From assembly GCA_028456385.1 (NCBI GenBank), contig JALNQF010000706.1, forward strand, positions 1 through 16,311: a DNA stretch of 16,311 nt, written 5' to 3'. This document shows, one piece after another, positions 8,749 to 16,311 of the stretch (position 1 is its first letter; the number at the start of each line of letters is the position of its first letter). The stretch is from Ophiosphaerella korrae (lineage: Eukaryota > Ascomycota > Dothideomycetes > Pleosporales > Phaeosphaeriaceae). The notes under the pieces are model-generated. The model did not search any database. It saw nothing but the letters and a program-made list of their open reading frames with translations, and was not told the DNA's origin. A program made the position numbers and the translations under genes.

Positions 8749-9090
8749 TGTAAGGTAGACTTTACGCAAGATAACTTAATAAAGTAGTTTTAATAATTAA
8801 CTAAAAAGAGTAAATAGTAGATAAAGCTATCTAAGTAAGTACTAGGTATATATACCTAGTAGCCTACTAAGCGCTAACTAAAAGTAGAAAGGTAGTTAAA
8901 TGTTAGTAAGTTGTAAACTTACTAATATATTAGTAAGTTCGCAATGTTAGTAAGTTTGCGATGTTAGTAAGTTGTAAACTTACTAACATGTTAGTAAGTT
9001 TATAATATTAGTAAGTTTGCTATGTTAGTAAGTTGTAAACTTACTAATATTAGTGCGAAAATAAGAGATATAAGGGATAACTCCCTTATA
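8749..9090 (-). repeat. Element B 3' LTR, 342 bp
   Basis: On the plus strand it starts TGTAAGG (8749) and ends CCTTATA (9090); with the last TA being a mutated CA, the ends form the terminal inverted repeat TGTAAGG...CCTTACA. It lies directly next to a polypurine tract (9091-9108), as a 3' LTR must, and on its other side directly next to broken integrase of element A. It holds 61-bp tandem repeats with hairpins. TG and CA are clearly more frequent here than in the coding parts, mostly as TGT/ACA. Only one LTR is visible, so identity to the 5' LTR cannot be tested. Confidence 0.82.
8901..9053. repeat. 61-bp tandem repeat with perfect hairpins inside the B LTR
   Basis: Units 8901-8961, 8962-9022 and a partial 9023-9053. 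Each opens with TG followed by a perfect 23-bp hairpin: arms TTAGTAAGTT and AACTTACTAA around a GTA loop, at 8903-8925, 8964-8986 and 9025-9047, exactly 61 bp apart. The half-arm TTAGTAAGTT recurs four more times between them, next to TTTGCG, TTCGCA or similar. The stems are identical in all three copies. Confidence 0.95.
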
Positions 9091-9108
9091 CGTCTCCCTC
9101 CTTTTAAA
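9091..9108 (-). other. Polypurine tract of element B
   Basis: The minus strand reads TTTAAAAGGAGGGAGACG immediately upstream of the LTR start. In retrotransposons such a tract primes plus-strand DNA synthesis, and its position fixes the LTR boundary at 9090/9091. Confidence 0.75.
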
Positions 9109-9764
9109 GAGCGAATTCCTAGAGCTTAAAAAGGGCTCTAATTAACTAATAATACTTATTAGGTAGTAGTAGTAGTAGCTAGGGTTAAAGAGGTTAACTA
9201 TTTTTAGAGTCGAAATTATTATTTATAAAGTATAGAGCTAAGGTTTTTACTAATTTTAGTATAAAATTAAGACGTGCACAACTTCTATATATAAAACGTA
9301 TTAACTATAAACTTTTTTCTACTACTTCTACTCTACGCTAATAAAATTAAACCTAAAAGTATTTGTATATAGTATAAGGGAAAGTAAAGTTAATACTACT
9401 AAGTAACTTAATAGCGCTAGATCTCTATATAGGTACTTACTATAGATATAGGCTTTACGATAAGTAGGTTTATTAATATAGGGGACTTAGTAAGTCTAAT
9501 ATTTGCGAGTATTAGGGAGTAGGTAGCGTAAAGTAGCTCTAGCTAGGAATTTAGTAGCTAGTTGTAAATTCTATAATAGTAAACTAGACCTACACGTAAC
9601 TAGTTATAAGGGAGCGTAGTAGTTGTAGCTATAGTAGTAGGGGTAGGCCTTAACCTAAAAAGAGTCTTACGCTTACTAGCTAAAGTAAACTATTCCTACT
9701 ATTTTTTTACGCTATAATTTATCTTTAGCTAGTAGTAAAGTTTTCTAATTACACTTTAGAGAGC
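9109..9764 (-). other. Element B 3' region between pol tail and polypurine tract, no gene seen
   Basis: No convincing coding frame on either strand. It holds a GTA microsatellite of five units at 9163-9178 (TAC on the element's strand), a 6-bp-arm hairpin TAGAGC/GCTCTA at 9120-9140, and more surviving CG, TG and CA than the rest of the element. Chromoviruses often have non-coding sequence here; a short extra ORF cannot be excluded after RIP. Confidence 0.5.
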
Positions 9765-10125
9765 CTTTTTTGCGCCTACTAATAGCTAGGGTACCCTACT
9801 AGGTTGCGTCTTTATTAGGCTCTATTTTAAGTATATAGTTAGTATTTTAGGCTTCTCTAGGTAGTTCTAGTAAAAGTTAAAAGTAGTAATTGCGCTTTAT
9901 AAAGGGGCTTTTTTACGCCTATTAATAGTTTTAGGCTTATCTAAGTAGTTCTAGTAAAGGCTAAAAGTAGTAATTACGCCTTAGAAGAGGCTTTTTTATA
10001 CCTATTAGTAAGTTAAAATACTCTAATAGGTTACGTCTTTATTAGAGCTCTATTTTTTTAGTATACGTAGAGTTAGTAGTTTAGCTTTCTCTAGGTAGTT
10101 CTAGTAAAAGTTAAAGGTAGCTTTA
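9765..10125. repeat. Nested imperfect tandem repeats in the pol tail of element B
   Basis: The string CTAGGTAGTTCTAGTAAAAG (or a one- to three-base variant) begins near 9857, 9941 and 10090. The first two copies are 84 bp apart and share about 80 bp, including a GTAATT-CGC part and a GGGGCTTTTTTACGCC-like part. A larger unit is repeated about 227-233 bp apart: GGTTGCGTCTTTATTAGGCTC (from 9802) versus GGTTACGTCTTTATTAGAGCTC (from 10029). The copies run from just after the chromodomain into the 3' region, so they duplicate the end of the coding sequence. Confidence 0.82.
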
Positions 10126-10260
10126 TATTTTATAAATTCTTCTACTAGCTCCTATATAGGTTTATTATAGCTAGTCTAGTAGACTAGGTAGTACTATTCT
10201 ACGTATTTTTTACGCTCTTTAAAGCGTACGTCTAAGATAGCTTCTACTAGGTATTCTTTA
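10109..10260 (-). other. Chromodomain at the C-terminus of element B integrase
   Basis: The minus-strand frame reads E-Y-L-V-E-A-I-L-D-V-R-F-K-E-R-K-K-Y-V-E, then stop-Y-Y-L-V-Y-stop-T-S-Y-N-K-P, then E-L-V-E-E-F. This matches the chromodomain pattern V-E-x-I-L-D ... Y-L-V-x-W-x-G-Y ... T-W-E-P, with Trp codons turned to TAG. In chromoviruses this module directs integration to chromatin, usually through methylated histone H3; that role is family knowledge, not seen here. Confidence 0.88.
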
Positions 10261-10889
10261 TATACGCTACTAGTTTCTTTATTAGTAATAATAATAGAGA
10301 TTAGCTATAGTAGGTCTTAATCTAGTAAGGGCTTCTAATCCTTAGGGCGTAAGAGTTTTAGAGAGAAGACTAAGAATACGCCTTTACTTAGTATCTCTTA
10401 GAGTAGTACTAGCTTATATACTCTACTATTATAGATAACTCTCTTAATAGAGTATAGGCCTACTTATTAGTAGTCTAATTTTAGAGTTAGCTAAGTAGTT
10501 CTCTAATTAGCTATACTAATATAAGCTTAGTTACTAACTTTATATACTAGTCTACTTTAGTAAAAGGTATTAGCTTAGGCTACTTACTTTTATTATACCT
10601 AGAGTATTTTTTCCTTAAAGTAGGCTACTAAGTTACTATAGGCGTTAAGTAGCTCGTTAGCTTATATACGTTAGTTACGTTAGGCTAGGTTTAGTTAATC
10701 TTTATTGTTTTTACTAGGGTATATACTACTATAGGGGTAATACCCTAGATTTACAAGAAATAGAGTTATCTTAATAGATATATTAATAGTGTTATTTACT
10801 TAGAACTTAGCTACGTATAGCTAGGCTACCTAGTTATCTTACGCGTAGTTAACATATTACCTTAGAAAGATCTCTAGGGCTTAATTTAC

Positions 10890-11290
10890 TCGCTTAGTTT
10901 AGCTATTAGTTTCTAGGTAGTACGTAGTTAAGAGCTTTTATATAATATAGAGGCGTTTATATATATAGCGCTAAAATTAGCTAATAAAGGTTATCTCTCT
11001 ATTAGATATAATATTTATTAGGACTCTATAAAGTTTAAAAATAGATATAAAATATTAGGTAGCTTCCTCTAGTTTTAGAAACTTATAGGAGAAGAAATAG
11101 TATCTTTTTATAAGGTAGTAGTAAATTACTAAGATATATTTATAAATCTAGCTACTATTTTTACTAGTTAGTAAGGCTTAGATATAGTCTACTAAGATAT
11201 TAGTCTAGGGTACGTAAGGAATTAGTATAAGTTAGAGGTAACTAAGTTTACTATCTTATAGGTTCTTTATATAGTAGTAGATTAAGTATA
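10890..11290 (-). other. Integrase core of element B with D-x61-D-x35-E spacing
   Basis: D1 lies in V-D-Y-I at 11187-11189; the second position lies in I-I-S-N-R at 11001-11003; the third lies in T-K-R-V-N at 10893-10895. Thirty-five residues separate the last two, the canonical D,D(35)E spacing. The E to K change fits a G to A transition in a T-G step at the codon junction, and the D to N change is also G to A. The zinc finger sits just upstream on the same frame (11271-11290 for the C-x2-C part). Confidence 0.88.
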
Positions 11291-14239
11291 TATTATAAAA
11301 TTGCTTAATAGCTTAGAGTATCTTAGGCTAATAATAGTACTTATATATTAGATATAGCGTACTATAAAGTTCTTTATAGCCTACTAACTAATAGTTATAG
11401 TATAAATTAAAGATTTAGTAGCGTAGATAGGCGTTTAAAGAGATATATAGACGCGTTTTATTAACCTAGAAGCGCTTTTCTTTCTCTAATCTAGTAGAGC
11501 TAATATTAGTATATAAGAAGTAGTATCTTACTTTATAGAAGGCTTTTAATAGTTTTTATTATCTACTATCTATAGTAGTAAATATAGCTTAGGCTACGTA
11601 GTCTTCTAAGTATACTATATCTAGTAATTCTTTTATTAGGCGTAGGTTAATAATATATAGTAAGAGTTCTAGGTCTAGTTTTCTATTATAGAGTAATAGA
11701 AAATCCTCTAGTAGGTTTACTAATATAGGTTTTATTCCTACAATATAGTAAAAGTAGGTGTATACTATAGTAGCTTATTCTAGCGTAAATTTATCTAGCT
11801 TTTATAGGTCTACGAAGCTTAGAGCGTAAATTACTATATTTAGCGTAGGTTTTACGCCTAAGGCTAAGACTTAAGGGCTTAAAATAATTTAGTTAGCTCC
11901 TAATACTTATAGATTAGAATTATCTATAGGGTAATCTTATAGTTAGTAGCTTAGGGCGTCTATAACTTTGTTTATATTACTAGGTGCGTATTTAATATAG
12001 AAATTAAATTAGGATAAGAATAATAACTAGTAAGCCTAGTAGTAATTAAGCTTTTTAGTTATTATAAAAGTTTCTAAATTATAGTAGTCTATTATAACGT
12101 AGATTATATATAGACTACCTATAAGCTCTAGTTCCTATTCTTTAAATACTTAGATTATAGCTATAAGTTCTAGGTTGTAGATATTATAATTATATTCTAC
12201 TAGGGTATATTTTTTTAAGAAGAAGCTAACTAGCTATTAGATTCTATCTTAGTTTAGTTAGCTTATTACTCTACCTAAGGCCTACCTAGAGGTATTAGTT
12301 TAGATATAGATTAGTTTTAAGGAGTTAAAGTAAAGTAAGACTATACCTAGCTAGAAAGTAGCTTTTAGTTTATTAAAAGTATCTATATATTCTTAGGTAA
12401 TTATAAAAGGCTTATACTAGGTTTTTTAAAAGAGTAGCCTATCTCCTTTAGTAGGTTTAGTAATAACCTTAGACTTAATTAACTTAGTAAGTAGTAAGGC
12501 AAGGCTTAAGTAATCCTTAATAAAGCGCTAGAAAAATCTAGTATAGCCTAGAAAGGCTAGGACTTCTTTAGTAGTCTTTAGTATTTCTTACTCCTAGATA
12601 GCTTTAACTTTAGAGAGATTTATTGTAATTTCTTTATTAGAAATAATTATACCTAAAAACTTAACTAAGGTAGTATAGAGGCTAGATTTTTTAGAGTCTA
12701 TGTAGAAGCCTTACTCTTTTAGTTATATAAGTACTTTATAAACGTACTAGATATAGTCTATTTTGTTATTAAAGTATATTAGGACGTTATCTATATATAT
12801 AGTATAGAAGTCGTCTAAATATTCTAGTAAGGCTAAGTTAATAGCGCGCTAGAAGGTAGCTAGTATATTAGTAAGGCTAAAAGGTACTACCTTATAAGTA
12901 TATATACTAAAGTAGGTAATAAAAGTAGTTAGCTATTCTAAATTTAAGGTAATACGTAAGTAGTAAAAGGCGTATATTACGTTAAATTTAGAGAATATCT
13001 TTACCTTATTTAGGTAAGCTAGTATTTCCCTAAAGAATAGAATAAGGTACTAGTCTTTAATAGTAGATTTATTTAGCTTGTAGTAGTTTACGTAGACTTA
13101 TAAGCTACTATCTAGTTTAGCTATAATTAGTAGGTTATTTTTAGCTAAGGAGCTATATTTACTAATAAAGCCCTTACCTTCTATTTCTTAGATATATTTC
13201 TAGATTACTTTGTCTTGTTTTCTAGTAAAAGGGTAAGGTTTAGCGTCTAGGATTTTTACGCTAGGTTTAAAGGTAATTTCTAGGTTATATAGCTTATAAG
13301 AAAAAAGTTCTTTAGTAGCTTTCTTATTAAAACAAGGTATTAGGTCTTAATATAGTTAGAGTAGTTCTATAGATAGAATATCCTTAAGCTCTACTATAAG
13401 TAGTAGTTTATAAAATTACGCGTAATCTACTTCTTTAGCTACCTTATAGTAGTATACTAGTAGTAGTATTCTATCTAAAGTAAGTACTATAAGCGTATAT
13501 CTACTTCTTCTAGTAAAGGCCTTAATTACATAATAACTAATAGTTTAAATATCTATTAATAAGTTCTATTTACACCTATTAGAGTACCTACTTAGAGGCC
13601 CTATAAGGGTAGATAATAGTTTAAGCGCTAGCTTCTTTAAGGCTATAGTAGAGTAATATCTAGGCGCGCTATAGTATACTACTAAGGGGATTTCGTTAGT
13701 TATCTAGTAGTACTATTAGTAGTAAGTATTAAGAAATAATAACGTTCTATAGTAGTAGTTAAGTTTAATAGTATAGGCTTTACGCTATAAAAATCCTAGA
13801 ATAAAGTTAAATTAGCTTACGTTTTTAATAATATAGGTAGAGGTCTATTTAATATACGTGCTTACTTGTAAGTAGAACTTAACCTAATATATAATAAACT
13901 TAGATAGAGAACTATTATATCCTTTATAGATAATAAGTTAAAGTAGCTAAATAGTTTGTAATTTTATAGTCTTCTAAGTAAATTTTTATTAAATAAAGTT
14001 TATATTAGCTCTATTATTAGCTAGAGTTCTAGCTATATAAGGTACTATAGGGTCTTTACCTAAGAAGCTAGTAAATAAGAATTAGTTTAGCTTAGCTTCT
14101 ATTAGATTAGTTAGTAGTTTCTTATACTAGACTATCTATATTCTATAGGCAAGTATATAGGATATAGCTATACTAGGAGTTATACTTTAGTAGTTAATTA
14201 CGCTCTTCTAGTTTATATAATCTCTAGGTTAAGGCTTTA

Positions 14240-16311
14240 GGCCTAGGGAACGTTGTTTTCTAAATCCTAGTCTAAGTTAGGCTCTAGTTCTAGCTCTATA
14301 TCTAGTTAGGGGTTATATTTAAAGAATTAGTCCTCTATTTCTATATCTATTTTAGAGTCTATTACTATATAGGTAGCTATATAGTAGTTTATAGCGTTAG
14401 TAGATATCTTAGATCTAGTAGCTTTTATTTATTTGTAAGTAGTATAGTCTAGCTTCCTAATACTTATCTTTTTATAGCCTTAGCATAAAATTATTTTAAA
14501 GTTCTTAGTTTTAATTATAGTAGTCTTTTTACTAGTTAGGTATATTCCTCTAAATACGCCTTCTAGTTATAGTTAATAGTATTTTAGTTCTTATAGAGTT
14601 ATAGCTAGTTCTTCTTTAAAGTTTTATATCTATACTCTTAGTTTAGCTCTTATAGGCGCTAGAGTACAAAGCTAGGTTTACTTAGGGCTTATATCTAGGT
14701 TATAATTATTTACTTTATTTTCTAATATTAAGATTATCTTTTAAAAATTAGTAAGGCTATTATAGATACTAGGGGTAGTACTAGTAGCCTCTTTAAGCTA
14801 AGGTTATAGCTTTTTTTAAAAGTAGATATTATATAGCTATAAGTTCTATTATAGTTTAAAGCTAATATTATTAAATTTAGAGAGGAATTTAGCTTATACT
14901 AACTAGGTAGTTTTGTAGATTAGTTAATCTAGTCTAAATTTAGCTATTTCTAAGGTTTTATAACGTACTTCTCCTAATCCTACTACGTCTATATTACTAA
15001 ATTAGTAAAAAAGTATAAAGAAATATATAAATTCTTCTTAGTATAAGTAAGTAATACTATTTAGGATAGTAAGGTATAGGTAAGCTAATCCTATATAGTA
15101 GCGTATAATAACGTTAGCTTAAGTTTATAAGCTAATATATTTTTTTCTATTAGTAATAAAGTAATTATATATAGACTAGATAAAGGATATAACGTCTACG
15201 TAGCGTCTTATACTTAAAAATTATAAGAGTTTTATAGAGTAGTCTTTTTATTCTTTATACTAGTAAAAATTAAAGGCTAGCTCTTAGATACTAGTTAAAA
15301 AGAAAGTTAGGGTAAACTCTTCTCTATTAAAGATATAGTAGCTTACTACTAGTACTTAGGATTTAAACTCTCTTTTAAAGAAGCTAGGTTACTAGCTTTA
15401 TAGTAAAATCCTAGTATAGAGTAGTTTTATATCTTTTTACACTAGTATATTAAAGTTAAAAGTTTTTAGCTTAGTTTATTTAGCTATTAGGTCTTCTTAG
15501 TAGATTACTACTTTACGTAAGTAGTTATATTTTACTATAGCTTCTTCTTATAAAGCTTTATACTAAGTAGCTCTTTAGCCTAAAGTATTATATTACTCTA
15601 TAATATAGTTATAGTCTAGTAGTAATTACGCTAGGCGTTCTTAGAGTTAAGCTAATTAGTTATCTTATTAGGAGAGTTATTTATCTAATTTACTTACTCT
15701 AGCTATAAGCCTCTAGTTTTATTTATTTACTATATTAATTATATCTTATATCTAGGTGTTTACAACTACTAGGTATAATACTATTCTAGCTAGGGTAAAT
15801 TCTCTAAGAGATAAGTAATTACTAAGTTTATTATCTTTAATTCCTTAGTATAAAGTTAGTAGTAGAGTATAAAACAAGAGTTAGAGCTTAGTAAACTTAG
15901 TAAGTAATTTTTTAAGTTTATTCTAAGATATAAAGACTATTCTTAGTAGTAGGTCTTTATTAATTATAGCGTTTAATAGTAGGTTATCTTTTAGCTCTTC
16001 TAGGATCTTAAGCTTAGGTATAGGCTAGGGTAATAATACTTAGCTAATGTTTAGTTAGGCGTTATTAATTAAGTTATTTAATACAGTCTAGTTATTAAAA
16101 GGACCTTAGTAACTAGTCTATACCTTAGGGGGCTACTTTAGTTAAAGGGGGTAAAGTCTATATCTAGGTTAAATTCTTCTATAATAAGTTAGTTAGGAGT
16201 AGCTAAGTCTATTATAGAGCTATTAGCTAAGAAAGTACTTAGTACTTGTTAAAGAATTATATTAGGTTAGAAATTAAGTTTACTAAGTAGTCTTAGCTAA
16301 ATAAAGGATTT
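14240..16311 (-). pseudogene. Element B gag, stop-riddled, 5' end probably beyond the edge
   Basis: A minus-strand frame (lowest codon coordinate leaving remainder 2 on division by 3) reads as protein from at least 16150 down to about 14250. It has a long Gln/Lys/Leu-rich probable coiled coil at roughly 15530-15750 (for example V-S-K-L-D-K-stop-L-S), then a gag-like helical region. One zinc knuckle lies at 14444-14485 with C-x2-C-x4-x-x4-C spacing: the first Cys is intact (TGC, 14483-14485), the others Tyr, and Ile stands at the His position. An acidic tail full of Glu, Asp and Leu (about 14280-14400) follows. Pol is in the minus-1 frame relative to gag and overlaps its end, consistent with ribosomal frameshifting in the family, though an indel could also give this. 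Upstream of about 16030 a second frame also reads well, so the N-terminus is uncertain. Confidence 0.78.
14444..14485 (-). other. Single CCHC zinc knuckle of element B gag
   Basis: The frame reads L-C-stop-G-Y-K-K-I-S-I-R-K-L-D-Y. The first Cys remains, the second and fourth ligands are Tyr, and the stop is a probable former Gln. The third ligand position is ATT (Ile), which is not a simple C to T change from a His codon, so either another mutation occurred or the family lacks a His here. Element A has two knuckles, element B shows one. Confidence 0.7.

Larger units (their letters stand above)
9990..14300 (-). pseudogene. Element B pol (PR-RT-RH-IN-chromodomain), stop-riddled
   Basis: All domains are in one minus-strand frame (lowest codon coordinate divisible by 3) from about 14300 to about 10000, with no frame change seen. 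The protease active site at 14007-14018 reads N-N-R-A (family D-S-G-A), followed by N-I-N-F-I. RT spans about 12560-13330: first-block Asp is Asn at 12981-12983 (F-S-K-F-N-V), and the Y-I-D-D box is Y-I-D-N at 12786-12797. RNase H spans about 11930-12320, with its first Asp as Asn at 12294-12296. In the integrase zinc finger Tyr stands at Cys positions 11286-11288 and 11277-11279. In the integrase core D1 is intact (11187-11189), D2 is Asn (11001-11003) and E is Lys (10893-10895). A chromodomain follows. The upstream end overlaps the gag frame near 14240-14310. Enzymatically dead on several counts. Confidence 0.92.
8749..16311 (-). mobile_element. Element B: chromovirus-type Ty3/gypsy retrotransposon nested in element A
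   Basis: Read on the minus strand from the right edge it contains gag (cut by the edge), protease, RT, RNase H, integrase with D-x61-D-x35-E spacing, chromodomain, a repeat-rich tail, a polypurine tract and a 3' LTR ending at 8749. Gag and pol are in different frames, unlike element A, and the sequence is unrelated to A beyond the shared family. Its 3' LTR abuts the integrase of element A at 8748/8749, which shows that B inserted after A. The 5' LTR and a matching target duplication (predicted TAAGT, as at 8744-8748) should lie right of the window. Confidence 0.9.

Noticed and set aside
8901..9053. CRISPR-like array
   Set aside because: The regular 61-bp units contain repeats of the same arm between the hairpins rather than unique spacers, and they lie inside a retrotransposon LTR of a eukaryote.
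9163..9178. GTA microsatellite as a meaningful element
   Set aside because: Five trinucleotide units inside a RIP-mutated 3' region; most likely simple slippage.
4261..16311. A recoded genetic code in which TAA and TAG are sense codons, since TGA never appears
   Set aside because: The stops stand at positions where the families have Gln in some places and Trp in others, and Cys/His positions are Tyr in the same genes. One C to T process explains all of this; a recoding would not.
1..16311. Mitochondrial or plasmid DNA because of the high AT content
   Set aside because: Gypsy gag-pol, chromodomain and integrase are nuclear retrotransposon features, and the depletion is specific to CA/TG rather than a general AT bias.

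Overview
The window is AT-rich repeat DNA from what looks like a filamentous ascomycete fungus (Pezizomycotina). It is heavily mutated by repeat-induced point mutation (RIP). By eye, CA and TG dinucleotides are almost gone and TA is in excess. I find no TCA, CCA, TGA or TGG anywhere in 16.3 kb; the few surviving CA/TG steps are nearly all ACA/TGT, with some GCA/TGC. As a result every in-frame stop is TAA or TAG, almost no ATG remains, and no intact gene exists. The species cannot be named from this sequence.

Layout. (1) 1-3447, minus strand: the 5' part of a Ty3/gypsy retrotransposon, here called element A (left copy). It runs off the left edge inside its reverse transcriptase. (2) 3448-4070: a 623-bp spacer with a hairpin array, a palindrome followed by a TATA-like run, a stray antisense piece of an A-like gag-pol linker, and a 54-bp tandem duplication. 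(3) 4071-8748, plus strand: the right copy of element A, head-to-head with the left copy. It is one 1496-codon reading frame covering gag, two zinc knuckles, protease, reverse transcriptase, RNase H and the start of integrase, with stops but almost no indels. (4) 8749-16311, minus strand: a second, different Ty3/gypsy element of the chromovirus type, here called element B. It is inserted into the integrase of the right A copy. Its 3' LTR is 8749-9090, followed on the minus-strand map by a polypurine tract, a 3' non-coding region, a repeat-rich pol tail, chromodomain, integrase, RNase H, reverse transcriptase, protease and gag. Its 5' end lies beyond the right edge.

Together these are nested and head-to-head retrotransposon remains, as in AT-rich heterochromatic blocks of RIP-active fungi. 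Several catalytic residues are mutated: D to N in both proteases, in the left A and B reverse transcriptases, in B RNase H and in B integrase, plus E to K in B integrase. Zinc-binding Cys and His codons have become Tyr. I see no host gene, no RNA gene and no working system. The points most worth checking are the strict sequence context of the RIP mutations, the hairpin-bearing 61-bp repeats in the B LTR, and a W-T-x-C-Y-x3-C-x2-H linker motif present in both A copies and again as a stray fragment.
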